Part shown: positions 1 to 6,898 of the stretch, in pieces
Layout: every line of letters begins with the position of its first letter
Position numbering within the stretch: position 1 is the stretch's first letter
NCBI GenBank assembly: GCA_014800065.1
Contig: JAAVGX010000026.1
Location: forward strand, 1,763-11,225
DNA from: Bacteroidales bacterium
Lineage (GTDB): Bacteria; Bacteroidota; Bacteroidia; Bacteroidales; Muribaculaceae
DNA: 9,463 nt
Direction: 5' to 3'
Notes under the pieces: model-generated
Database searches by the model: none
What the model saw: only the letters and a program-made list of their open reading frames with translations
Told to the model about the DNA's origin: nothing
Position numbers and translations under genes: made by a program

Positions 1-566
1 AGCTGCGGCACAATCTTACGCCACTGCTGCGGGTATTTCCGCACAAAGTTATCCAGCTCCACCTGCGCTCCTCGCTTTTGCCCCGGATATGCCTTTCGAA
101 ACGTCTCGAAAGCTTCAAGCAAACGGTCATCCGAAGAAATATCTAAATCCAAAGAAGAAATTTCTTTTTCTCTCTTTTTCTTTTCTTCATCTTCATTATC
201 ATTTACATTATCATTAACATATACATTATCATTATCATATATGCTTTCTGAAAAAACCATTTGCTTTTTTTGCTTTTCATCAGAACCATTTGCTTTTTCT
301 GAATCCATTTGCTTTTTAGGCCTCCCGCCCAGACGCCCGGCCTCCTGCCGTTTGGCTACCGTCGCCTCGTACTGGTCGCGGTTATAGTCCATCTCTCTTT
401 TGATGAAGGAGAATGCCATGTTTGCCAGAGGTCCCAGCTCCGGAAGTGTCCCCGAGTGCGCATACTCCATTATGGCCTCGTACACTTCCATCCTGACACC
501 CTCTGCATAACCCCTGAGCACCTCATACCACTCCAAGTTAAATAGAAATGTCCTTTTCTGATTCAT
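1..566 (-). CDS. DUF6291-type phage replication initiator/replisome organiser (3' end beyond window)
   Basis: An open frame of 188 codons starts at ATG 566-564 and runs off the left edge without a stop. The N-terminus (residues 1-82, beginning MNQKRTFLFNLEWYEVL, later AFSFIKREMDYNRDQYEATV and RLGGRPKK) matches my memory of the DUF6291 family common in Bacteroides phages and prophages. Residues 84-137 form a low-complexity linker rich in K, Q, D, N and E. A new globular part begins near residue 147 (DRLLEAFETFRKAYPG, then KRG and an aromatic-rich stretch), like the C-terminal part of phage replisome organisers. By family it should bind origin DNA and recruit the replicative helicase or its loader, but no direct function is visible. 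The linker-coding DNA holds three copies of a 13-bp repeat and an AT-rich tract, possibly the origin. The gene starts 3 nt after the DUF1064 stop, so it sits in the same operon. The family is fairly sure; the exact role is inferred. Confidence 0.82.
   Translation of the reverse strand, partial: MNQKRTFLFNLEWYEVLRGYAEGVRMEVYEAIMEYAHSGTLPELGPLANMAFSFIKREMDYNRDQYEATVAKRQEAGRLGGRPKKQMDSEKANGSDEKQKKQMVFSESIYDNDNVYVNDNVNDNEDEEKKKREKEISSLDLDISSDDRLLEAFETFRKAYPGQKRGAQVELDNFVRKYPQQWRKIVPQ
187..240. repeat. AT-rich ATTATCATT-type low-complexity tract
   Basis: The plus strand repeats short ATTATCATT, ATTTAC and ATATAC units. On the coding strand these give GATAATGATAAT-like codons for an Asp/Asn-rich stretch (residues 109-124 of the replication gene). 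It could be a flexible peptide linker, a DNA-unwinding element next to the iterons, or both. The neighbouring segment at about 124-186 is almost pure pyrimidine on the plus strand and codes for a Lys/Glu-rich run. Confidence 0.5.
257..317. repeat. Three 13-bp iterons (CCATTTGCTTTTT) inside the replication gene; candidate origin
   Basis: Perfect copies of CCATTTGCTTTTT lie at 257-269, 286-298 and 305-317. A partial copy, TTTGCTTTTC, lies at 269-278. Starts are 29 and 19 bp apart. Neither spacing is a multiple of three, so the middle copy is read in a different codon phase from the outer two: residues KKQM for the outer copies and EKANG for the middle one. The DNA is therefore conserved although the peptide is not. 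A strongly AT-rich, strand-asymmetric tract at about 120-250 lies directly beside the repeats. In lambda, the origin iterons and AT-rich region lie inside gene O, so this is a candidate replication origin bound by the host gene's own product. That role is inferred. Confidence 0.6.
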
Positions 567-569
567 AAT

Positions 570-950
570 TCAGACTTCCTTTATGCGAATACCATGTATA
601 CAGAGCATTAGTTTTCGCTTGATTATATATTCTTTGGTTCTGACGCCTTTAGTGTCCTCAACTATGGTCGCCCCGGTTTCATTGTCCGTATAGACAAAGT
701 CGGCGATGTACTTGCAGGGCCTCTCCACACATACTCGGACCGGCTTCCCTTTCGGATCTGTTCCGCATAGGGCGTATTGCGCCGGAATAAGTTCGAAGGG
801 GACTTGTTCCCGAAGGTTTGAAATTACACCGGCCCGTTGCCATAGCTTCAGCTGATTCGCACGGTTATGCTCCTTCTTTGAAGCATGATCGCCCACGCGT
901 TTTGCACCGTATTTATTCACCTTGCCGAGCGCACTGTTCCATTTAGCCAT
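570..950 (-). CDS. DUF1064 family protein, PD-(D/E)XK nuclease-like (possible branch-resolving endonuclease)
   Basis: From ATG 950-948 the product is 126 aa and starts MAKWNSALGKVNKYGAKRV, a typical DUF1064 beginning. Family landmarks follow in order: a conserved S-x-KE near residues 24-27, LREQVPFELIP (46-56), KYIADFVY (80-87), VEDTKG (97-102) and TKEYIIKRKLM (105-115). D84 with D99-x-K101 fits a PD-(D/E)XK catalytic core, and E27 could be the helix acid. The family is widespread in phages and is placed in the restriction-endonuclease-like fold. A role in resolving branched phage DNA is a common proposal that the sequence does not prove. The frame stays open upstream to ATG 1010, but the first 20 residues would lie wholly inside DUF4494. 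The 950 start overlaps the DUF4494 stop (ATGGCTAA), giving ordinary coupling, so I prefer it. Confidence 0.83.
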   Translation of the reverse strand: MAKWNSALGKVNKYGAKRVGDHASKKEHNRANQLKLWQRAGVISNLREQVPFELIPAQYALCGTDPKGKPVRVCVERPCKYIADFVYTDNETGATIVEDTKGVRTKEYIIKRKLMLCIHGIRIKEV

Positions 951-1554
951 GGTCGTTAGATATTGACTGGTCCGGAATATTGATTGAGTAGCTTCGGCTC
1001 GACTTGCCATCCGAAGCGGTTATCTCCACGCTTTCAACACCACCTTCGGCGCAAGCATCTACAAATTTCTTGACCTGACGTTTAACAGCGGGGGATTGCA
1101 GCATCTTCTCAGCCTCCTGCTTGGGCGTGAGGTCGGATTTATATACATCCATGAGCTTTGTTTCGCAAATCTGCTCAATCTCATAGTCGGCCATCGTGCC
1201 GCTCATGCCATCCTCAAAGTTATCGTATGCCTCTTTGAAGCTGGAGGCTTGCACCAATATATATGAAGCGGTCTTTTTCTCGGTGGACGATTTTTCATCA
1301 AGCGTGATAAAATTCACCTTCACTTTGTAATACCGATCACCGGTGGCGTCCCCAAATATTTCCGCTATCTTTGTCGTGGTCACTGAGGTAACCCGCAAAT
1401 CGCCGCTCACAAATGGGCGCAGCTCTTCTATTACCCTGGCCTCAGCTTCCGTGCATGACAGGGCATCAACAAGATATGCCTCCGTAACCTTCTTCACACA
1501 TCCGTTACTCATCATTTTGTCGTAGCGGACTTTAACTTCAATCCATGTTGCCAT
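943..1554 (-). CDS. DUF4494 domain protein
   Basis: The product is 203 aa. It begins MATWIEVKVRYDKMMSNGCVKKVTEAYLVDALSCTEAEARV, the recognisable DUF4494 pattern: a W-x-E-V strand, a K-V-x-E-x-YLVDA strand, and a T-EAEAR helix. The core is residues 1 to about 125, followed by a Lys/Glu-rich tail (about 135-165) and a polar C-terminus. DUF4494 proteins are small cytosolic proteins frequent in Bacteroidetes phages and mobile elements. I know of no demonstrated function. The stop overlaps the start of the DUF1064 gene by 8 nt, and the 53-aa ORF ends 8 nt upstream, so it belongs to the same leftward operon. The family call is strong and the function unknown. Confidence 0.87.
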   Translation of the reverse strand: MATWIEVKVRYDKMMSNGCVKKVTEAYLVDALSCTEAEARVIEELRPFVSGDLRVTSVTTTKIAEIFGDATGDRYYKVKVNFITLDEKSSTEKKTASYILVQASSFKEAYDNFEDGMSGTMADYEIEQICETKLMDVYKSDLTPKQEAEKMLQSPAVKRQVKKFVDACAEGGVESVEITASDGKSSRSYSINIPDQSISNDHG

Positions 1555-1562
1555 TGTTTATA

Positions 1563-1724
1563 TTAGTGTTTATTGTCTGTGATTTCTTTTAATTTCGTTG
1601 TCAGCCGTCCCATCAGCCGTGCCTTATTACGGCTGCGCGACGATTGCGAGCCCTTCAGCTCACGGCTACAGTACTCCAGGTGTCTGATCGCCTCCCGTAG
1701 AAGCCCGTCCGGAATCTGTGCCAT
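1563..1724 (-). CDS. Small 53-aa basic helical protein overlapping the upstream gene
   Basis: This ORF begins at ATG 1724-1722, inside the last third of the 128-aa gene and in another frame, and stops with TAA at 1565-1563, 8 nt before DUF4494. The product starts MAQIPDGLLREAIRHLEYC and continues with a basic stretch of K, R and S (residues 23-46). It looks like one long amphipathic helix. It uses up the otherwise empty 111 nt between the two neighbours, and such tight packing is usual in this operon. The overlap with the upstream gene is 59 nt. I do not recognise a family. Without it the gap would be the longest within the replication block. It is moderately likely to be real. Confidence 0.5.
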   Translation of the reverse strand: MAQIPDGLLREAIRHLEYCSRELKGSQSSRSRNKARLMGRLTTKLKEITDNKH

Positions 1725-2052
1725 CACTGTTTTTCGATTTACGTTTGGAAGCCCGTGCGGCTGCTCGATTCACCACCCGGCAAAGTTCGGCATCTGTCTT
1801 GAGCATATTGGCCAGACATACCGTCAGGGTATCCTGCGTTCCGGTTGCCATCAGATAACCGCGGTGGAAAAGCGTAGGCATATCCAGCCCCGTAGTGGCA
1901 GCCACAATCACATTGCACCCGTAGCGACCGTCGCTCATGAGCTCCTTCAGCTCCTCAAGTAACTGCTTCACCCTCGTATCGAAGGCCTCGAACTCCTCAC
2001 CGTGAAGTCCGGTACCCTCATTTGAGTTGCCTTTAATCATCGTCTCGTTCAT
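1666..2052 (-). CDS. Hypothetical protein, 128 aa
   Basis: The first start, ATG 2052, overlaps the helicase stop by 20 nt. An alternative ATG at 2040 (MIKGNSNEG) overlaps it by 8 nt as ATGATTAA, the same style of junction seen at DUF4494/DUF1064. Residues 20-40 predict an acidic helix (FEAFDTRVKQLLEELKELM). A hydrophobic segment with NVIVAATTGLD follows (47-57). Another helix, with LTVCLANMLKTDAELCRVV, covers about 75-93. The tail from residue 97 is Lys/Ser/Gly-rich and probably disordered. I do not recognise a family. It is cytosolic, with no signal peptide or membrane segment. Position suggests a helper in phage DNA metabolism, but nothing in the sequence shows this. Confidence 0.7.
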   Translation of the reverse strand: MNETMIKGNSNEGTGLHGEEFEAFDTRVKQLLEELKELMSDGRYGCNVIVAATTGLDMPTLFHRGYLMATGTQDTLTVCLANMLKTDAELCRVVNRAAARASKRKSKNSDGTDSGRASTGGDQTPGVL

Positions 2053-3499
2053 TGTCTAAAAATAATTTTGTAAGTTCGTCAAAATAAAGTTCGTCAGTGG
2101 GTATTTCATCATCGGTACCCATTATTTGGTTGGCTATTGTTTTTTTTCGGTGGATGATATTGTATAGAGTCCGGTCAATGGTGCCACGCCCAATCAGATA
2201 ATAGCACGTCACGTTGTCTTTCTGCCCGATACGGTGCGCTCGGTCTTCACACTGACAACAGTCTGCATATGTCCATGGAAATTCCACGAAAGCCACGTTA
2301 GATGAAGCCGTGAGGGTCAGGCCTACGCCTGCCGCCTTTATCGAGCAGATGATAAGTTGTGCCTTGCCGGACTGGAAAGCGTCAACGGCGGCCTGCTTCA
2401 TCATCATAGAGTCGCGCCCGGTAACGCTGACGGCTTCCGGGAAAGCCTTTTTGAGAGCGTCCACAATCTCATGCAGGGAGCAGAAGAGTATTAGAGGCTT
2501 GCCGTTGGCAAGGAACGTCTTTACAAAGTCAACTGCCTGCTTTACCTTGCCCTTGGAAGATAGAGACCGCAGGGTCATGAATTTCACAAGAGCCTCCATG
2601 CGCATCTTACGGCGTATGTTAATGTCATCGCACTCGGTATATTTGCGGAGGTATTCGGCAAGGTCTTCAGCCGCCAGTTCGTATTCATCACGATTGGAGA
2701 TTTCAACGTAGAGGTCGGTTCGGGTCTTATCTGGGAGTTGTGTCAGCACCTTTGCTTTCTCCCGGCGTATCATACAGCGCGAGTAGAGTTCTTTGGAAAG
2801 ACGCTCAAGGTTGCGAGGCTCGTCCTTTTCATCTTTACCCCTGCGCTCTTTGGAAATTTCTCCACCGCCATAGTCGGCAAGGAATTTAGAGCGACCGCCA
2901 AATTCATCAAGCCTGCCCATTATTGAGAGCTGCGCGATGAGGTCTGACGGACGATTGACAACAGGCGTACCCGATAGGAGTATGCGCCATTGCTTGCCGT
3001 CAACGATACCACGCGAGAAGATTGTTTGCTGTGCGGAGGGGTCTTTGACACGGTGGCTTTCATCAATGATGACTGATTTGAATAGGTTGATGTGGGGGCA
3101 GAACACAACATCTTTGAGTCGGAACGATTGACCTTTGCGTGCGCGAATATCCCAAACGAAATACTTACGCAGGCTTTCGTAGTTGACAACTGCAACGTGG
3201 TGCATACCCATTCGCAGGAGATAGGGCCATGTGGTAGCCACAGAATTGTCAAGCACAAGTGCTTTCTTATCCGTGAACTTTTCAAACTCACGCTGCCAAT
3301 TAATCTTCAGCGATGCCGGACACACTACCAGAGCCGGATATGCCCCGGCGCCGTCAACTATCCCTATGCTTTGAAGAGTTTTCCCCAAACCGGGCTCGTC
3401 GCCGATGAGCAAGCGCTTCATCCGAAGCCCTGCCTCTATTCCCTCAAGCTGATAGGGATAAGGCTCCACTTTCAGAGTATGTTTCTTTATTGCATTCAT
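2033..3499 (-). CDS. SNF2-family (superfamily 2) DNA helicase/translocase
   Basis: The product is 488 aa with a full SNF2 motif set. There is a Q-like YPYQLEG (14-20), Walker A GDEPGLGKT (33-41), Ia with VCPASLKINWQREF (59-72), Walker B DESH (146-149) and motif III SGTP (176-179). The second RecA-like lobe has LILFCS (336-341), GVGLTLTASSNVAFVEFPW (391-409) and motif VI with EDRAHRIGQ (418-426). The length fits the minimal SMARCAL1-like or phage SNF2 helicases without extra domains. Such enzymes use ATP to translocate on or anneal branched duplex DNA. In this operon, between the nuclease/RecT block and DUF1064, remodelling of replication forks or recombination intermediates is the natural inference. 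It starts 21 nt after the nuclease stop. The catalytic residues look intact. Confidence 0.94.
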   Translation of the reverse strand: MNAIKKHTLKVEPYPYQLEGIEAGLRMKRLLIGDEPGLGKTLQSIGIVDGAGAYPALVVCPASLKINWQREFEKFTDKKALVLDNSVATTWPYLLRMGMHHVAVVNYESLRKYFVWDIRARKGQSFRLKDVVFCPHINLFKSVIIDESHRVKDPSAQQTIFSRGIVDGKQWRILLSGTPVVNRPSDLIAQLSIMGRLDEFGGRSKFLADYGGGEISKERRGKDEKDEPRNLERLSKELYSRCMIRREKAKVLTQLPDKTRTDLYVEISNRDEYELAAEDLAEYLRKYTECDDINIRRKMRMEALVKFMTLRSLSSKGKVKQAVDFVKTFLANGKPLILFCSLHEIVDALKKAFPEAVSVTGRDSMMMKQAAVDAFQSGKAQLIICSIKAAGVGLTLTASSNVAFVEFPWTYADCCQCEDRAHRIGQKDNVTCYYLIGRGTIDRTLYNIIHRKKTIANQIMGTDDEIPTDELYFDELTKLFLDNERDDD

Positions 3500-3520
3500 T
3501 TTGTTATCTTTTCTGAATGG

Positions 3521-4177
3521 TTACAGCGCAAATGCCCAGTATTTAAAAGCAAGATCGAGGTACTTCTCGCGTCCGCGTCTGTAAAGTTCGGAATCTCTTT
3601 CTATGAAGAGTTTGAAGATTTGGAAATTCTTCTTACTTATTGCATAAATGAAGTCCCGATCACTTCCGGCTATATCCATATACCAGGCCCGCGAACGGTC
3701 CCAGTCGAAATAATCAACCGCTTCTTCAAACTCCCGTTGGCTCGATGCTGCGGTGGTCTTGAGGTCTCCGCCAAATCCGGCACATTCAAGCCACCAATCC
3801 CACTTGCAACGAGTGTCAAGAGTAAATTGAAAGCCACCGTTATCGAATATCTGATCATGGCGAAACATACATTTTTGAGTATCAGAAACGGCCAGCACAT
3901 TAGCAAGGAATGCGTCTCGCCGAGCTTCTGCCCTGAGTGCACGTTGCATCGCCCGTCCTCGTTCAAATTCATCATTCCCTACGGGCTTGCCGTCGATGGT
4001 GCCGCTTAGGAAATCAACTCGCCAGGGTTCGGTAACCATGGCATCCACTATCGAGCCCAGTCGGAATGCCGCCTCACGGTCGCCGAAGGAGCCTCGGGGA
4101 TGAAGCAGTTCCTTCAGCGCCGTCAGGTCGGAGTTGCTTACCTCCGGGCGACTATAATAGTTGGTTTCTGCACTCAT
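3521..4177 (-). CDS. PD-(D/E)XK exonuclease, DUF3799/RecE-like
   Basis: The product is 218 aa. The N-terminus (NYYSRPEVSNSDLTALKELL, residues 6-25) and FRLGSIVDAMVTEP (38-51) match the DUF3799/RecE-type phage nuclease pattern, in which the second motif is normally a G-x-x-x-H/D-A helix. The catalytic core is visible as D127 in CKWDWW and D138-L-K140 in GGDLKTT, followed by a Y-x-x-D-x-S-x-A-W-Y helix (156-166). The usual Q of the Q-A-x-x-Y motif is not obvious here (SRAWYMD). The expected activity is 5'-3' resection of dsDNA to give the single strand that RecT coats. Its start overlaps the stop of the coiled-coil gene as ATGA, so the two are translationally coupled. At 218 aa it is the compact single-domain form, not the long E. 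coli RecE. Confidence 0.85.
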   Translation of the reverse strand: MSAETNYYSRPEVSNSDLTALKELLHPRGSFGDREAAFRLGSIVDAMVTEPWRVDFLSGTIDGKPVGNDEFERGRAMQRALRAEARRDAFLANVLAVSDTQKCMFRHDQIFDNGGFQFTLDTRCKWDWWLECAGFGGDLKTTAASSQREFEEAVDYFDWDRSRAWYMDIAGSDRDFIYAISKKNFQIFKLFIERDSELYRRGREKYLDLAFKYWAFAL

Positions 4178-5370
4178 TTTGCCTTCACCTCTTCTTCGTA
4201 AACCAGATTCTCACTCCGTATAAACTCCGGCGCATCCTTGCTGTTGGCAAGTTTCTCACAGAAGGTGATCTGACGTTTGAATATTTTGCTCAGCTCTTCC
4301 ACACTCAGCCCCTTACCCTCGCGGGCCCACCACATCGCTATCATCTCGTATATCCCGTCGGGAGAGGTGGCCTGTACTTTATATTTCACAGTAGTTTTGG
4401 GTACATATGTGGCCGAAGCCACTGAGGCCTGACTGAATAAGCCGTCCATCTGTGCAGCTTGCCGACGGCTGGCATCCACTGCGGCAGCCTGCGCCTCTTT
4501 TTGATGACGCTCCGACTCCAGTCGTAAAAGCTCAGCCCGTTCTGCATCTACAAGAGCGGCCGCCCGACGTTGCTTTTCCTGCTCATCGGCCAATGCCATC
4601 GCTTCGAGTTCTTTGCGCTTGGCCGCAAGATTATCCACCAAGGTGTCTCGGTACTCGCCCACGCTCTGGCGATAGTGCTCTGCGAGTTCTGTGCCCTTGC
4701 CTCTGATCACCTCTCCCTGCAATAATAGCGCTTCGCCGGTGGCAAGCTCTGGAGGAAGGGGTATCTGAGGCCGATAGTCCGTGAGCCATTTGCCGTCCAG
4801 GTCTATAGGGAAACGGCGAATCTGTTCGCCCAGCACATCGAAGTTCTCGAGCGTCAGCGCTGCCGATGCTTTCTGCAATCGTCCAACCTGTTCGGTTATC
4901 AGCTCGGATAACTGTCGATTTAAGTCATACTCCAAATCAGCCTTGTAGCGCGCCTTGGCTTGCTGACGCAATTGGCGCTGCTGCTCTTGCTGTCGCTCAA
5001 GCTCTGCCTGTCGGTGCTTCTGGGTGGCATAGCTGTTGCGGGCCTGTTGAATCTTGTTGGGTATGGAGCCGTTTTTGTTCGGATCTACAGAATTTTCCAT
5101 CGAAGTATACCCCGAACGAATCATGTCAAACAGTTTGGTCACGGGGCTGCGACGGTTATTCATTGTCGTCATGGTCCGGCGCGACTTTTCAATGTAGCTG
5201 GCGCACTCCGCGTCCAATTCATCGCTCATCCCTTCGGCTTGGATGCGGTTAAGCAGTTGCTGGCCAAAGTCGCAACAACGGCTGCTTGAGAGCTGGTTGA
5301 TCGAATAGCTCTCCGGTGCCTGATTCAGTATCAGGCTTATGTCTTCACTTCTGAGGGCGGGTAAATTCAT
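4174..5370 (-). CDS. Coiled-coil protein of the RecT/exonuclease module, 398 aa
   Basis: I recognise no named domain with certainty. Residues 1-100 are mixed helix and may be globular. Residues 105-150 are extremely Gln/Arg/Glu-rich (HRQAELERQQEQQRQLRQQA) and a clear coiled coil. Residues 160-225 look globular, with a proline-rich piece (DYRPQIPLPPEL). A second coiled coil covers about 240-305 (AAKRKELEAMALADEQEKQ and on). The last 75 residues (VKYKVQATSPDGIYEMIAMWW) form a small end domain. Phages of many hosts carry a comparable coiled-coil protein between recT and the nuclease (DUF1351-like in Firmicutes), so a scaffold or cofactor role is plausible but inferred. It lies 33 nt after recT and its stop is coupled to the nuclease start by ATGA. 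Confidence 0.8.
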   Translation of the reverse strand: MNLPALRSEDISLILNQAPESYSINQLSSSRCCDFGQQLLNRIQAEGMSDELDAECASYIEKSRRTMTTMNNRRSPVTKLFDMIRSGYTSMENSVDPNKNGSIPNKIQQARNSYATQKHRQAELERQQEQQRQLRQQAKARYKADLEYDLNRQLSELITEQVGRLQKASAALTLENFDVLGEQIRRFPIDLDGKWLTDYRPQIPLPPELATGEALLLQGEVIRGKGTELAEHYRQSVGEYRDTLVDNLAAKRKELEAMALADEQEKQRRAAALVDAERAELLRLESERHQKEAQAAAVDASRRQAAQMDGLFSQASVASATYVPKTTVKYKVQATSPDGIYEMIAMWWAREGKGLSVEELSKIFKRQITFCEKLANSKDAPEFIRSENLVYEEEVKAK

Positions 5371-5403
5371 ATTTTCGAATATTTATGTGAGAGAAAATTC
5401 TAT

Positions 5404-6420
5404 TCAGAATACATCGTCAGCTCCTGCTGCACCGTACTCGGTAGCCGGGTCTACGGTGATGCCGGCGCTTAGGTCGGCTGCCGGAGCAAAGCCGGTGTCC
5501 TGCTTGGGCATAACCTCGCCGGTTGAGGTGTTGACGGTTGTGCCATCTTCCTGTCCGTAGAGGTCATCATTGATTTCAACTTCGTCTACCTGCTGAGATT
5601 CAAGTTGGGTGCCTCGTCCTACACGAGCCTTCGGGTAGGATTTGAATGCATGCTTGATACACTTGGCTATCAGGAAGCCCGGATCTATCTGGTATGTGCC
5701 GTCTGTCTGCTTGCCGTACAGCGCATTGGGGTTGGCGTTGGTCCACTGCTTGGTCGAGCGGTCATAGGTGCCGTTGCTGCGCGCACTGTACCGTGCAAGA
5801 CGAACCCAATCCTCCGGTAGCATCACCGCGTAGTCGATAGTCCCGTCGGCTCGCGTTATCTTCATGAAGCAAGCCACTATCTTGCCCGAACTGTGTGGCA
5901 GACGGCAGGTGTAATTCACAAACTTATTCCCGTTGCGTTCGCCGAACTCAAACTCATCTTCCGCATACACAATCACCGGATTGTCTGCATGACGAATCTG
6001 TCCGCAACGTGCCCGGAGTATAAGTTCACCGTAGCCTGAAATAGTCAGCACGCAGTGCGTCTCATATACATTCCGCTTGTTCCCGTTTTCGTATCTGCTG
6101 TCAACAGCTATCGAACGGCTCTGAAGATATGCCTGAGCTCGTGTGCCCGCATCAAGACTCAATCCCGATATGGCCACATCCAAAAAGGCTGTGAATATCG
6201 AAAACCGCGTACACTTGGTGCGGATGTCTTCTTTCTCGGTCAGAAGACGGCTGAAGTTACGCGCCTCGCGCTCATAGGCGGCCAATCCGCTCAGGCCGCT
6301 GGTGCTGCTCCACATCGCTTCGTAAATGGAGATAAACTTGGCTCGTACATGCTCGTCGGCAATTATCTGAGCCGGCTCCAATGAGTTGATATGCTCAAGT
6401 GTGATTGTCAGTGGTGTCAT
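5404..6420 (-). CDS. recT: RecT-family single-strand annealing protein
   Basis: The product is 338 aa. The RecT core runs from about residue 15 to 265. Landmarks are CTRFSIFTAFLDVAISGLSLD (70-90), THCVLTISGYGELILRARCGQIRHADNPVIVYAEDEFEF (121-159) with the family's GY-x-G-x-x-x-L-A-R-x-x-G-x-I and V-x-x-x-D-x-F-x-x-x-x-G signatures, and the C-terminal helix FLIAKCIKHAFKSYPK (249-264). The last 70 residues are acidic and low-complexity and probably disordered, as in other RecT proteins where the tail contacts partners such as SSB. RecT coats the 3' strand made by the partner nuclease and anneals it to homologous single-stranded DNA. It sits directly upstream of the coiled-coil/nuclease pair, and its start overlaps the preceding gene's stop (ATGA). 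The family call is strong. Confidence 0.92.
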   Translation of the reverse strand: MTPLTITLEHINSLEPAQIIADEHVRAKFISIYEAMWSSTSGLSGLAAYEREARNFSRLLTEKEDIRTKCTRFSIFTAFLDVAISGLSLDAGTRAQAYLQSRSIAVDSRYENGNKRNVYETHCVLTISGYGELILRARCGQIRHADNPVIVYAEDEFEFGERNGNKFVNYTCRLPHSSGKIVACFMKITRADGTIDYAVMLPEDWVRLARYSARSNGTYDRSTKQWTNANPNALYGKQTDGTYQIDPGFLIAKCIKHAFKSYPKARVGRGTQLESQQVDEVEINDDLYGQEDGTTVNTSTGEVMPKQDTGFAPAADLSAGITVDPATEYGAAGADDVF

Positions 6421-6875
6421 TTTTTTGATCGCTTGATTAAATTCATAAATAGGGTACCCTCTATCACCTCCTTGGTGCTTGGATTGCTTTCCATCTGGCG
6501 GGAAAGACCCTCCACTATCGAATCATGACGGCCCATTGCCGCAGAACTTGCCATTATTCCGATATTGCTGTCAAGGAAGGTCACGCTCGTAAAGAGGGAG
6601 CAGTTGTACTTGTGGGCGTTCTCACGAATCAAATCAGCAGCCCCGTCAAGAAGCTCGATAAGCCGGTTCTTGAACTCGTTAAACTCCTCAGTCTCCATGA
6701 TAGCGTCATGTTCCTGACGGCTAAGGTTGTCTGCCTCGGTTGAGGTGCCGGTGCCCTCGGTGGTTGCTTCGCCTTCGCCGGAGGCGCCTGCCTCCCGGGC
6801 AATTTCTTCGGCAATGCGATAGGCGGTATCGCCGATGTCTGTAGGATTCTCAATCCTCATTACTTTCATTTTCAT
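6417..6875 (-). CDS. Hypothetical protein coupled to recT, 152 aa
   Basis: I choose ATG 6875, giving MKMKVMRIENPTDIG. The frame stays open to ATG 7007, but that extra 44 residues (Arg/Gly/Cys-rich) are read through the structured GC-rich element and look non-coding. The start is preceded by AAAGAGATT. The protein has a helix at about 13-30, a Gly/Glu/Thr-rich disordered linker (31-52), then helical, well-ordered sequence (57-150) including ETEEFNEFKNRLIELLDGA and SVTFLDSNIGIMASSAAMG. I do not recognise the family. The TGA stop overlaps the recT ATG (ATGA), so it is translated together with recT and may serve the same pathway. That link is position-based only. Confidence 0.75.
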   Translation of the reverse strand: MKMKVMRIENPTDIGDTAYRIAEEIAREAGASGEGEATTEGTGTSTEADNLSRQEHDAIMETEEFNEFKNRLIELLDGAADLIRENAHKYNCSLFTSVTFLDSNIGIMASSAAMGRHDSIVEGLSRQMESNPSTKEVIEGTLFMNLIKRSKK

Positions 6876-6898
6876 AATCTCTTTGTTTTGGTGAATTG

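Noticed and set aside
187..317. CRISPR-like or variable-number repeat array
   Set aside because: The units are too short, spacers are not of equal size, and the frame is open as part of the replication gene, so iterons and linker codons explain it better.
951..1010. 20-residue N-terminal extension of the DUF1064 protein
   Set aside because: It lies wholly within DUF4494, while the start at 950 gives the family-typical beginning and the usual ATGGCTAA overlap.
3092..4009. 305-aa plus-strand open frame
   Set aside because: It lies opposite the helicase and nuclease genes, which have full motif sets; its sequence is Cys/His-rich without domains and is a shadow of them.
4866..5289. Leu-rich plus-strand frames that look like membrane proteins
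   Set aside because: They are the complement of the Gln/Lys/Glu coiled-coil codons of the 398-aa gene, which read as Leu and Cys on the other strand.
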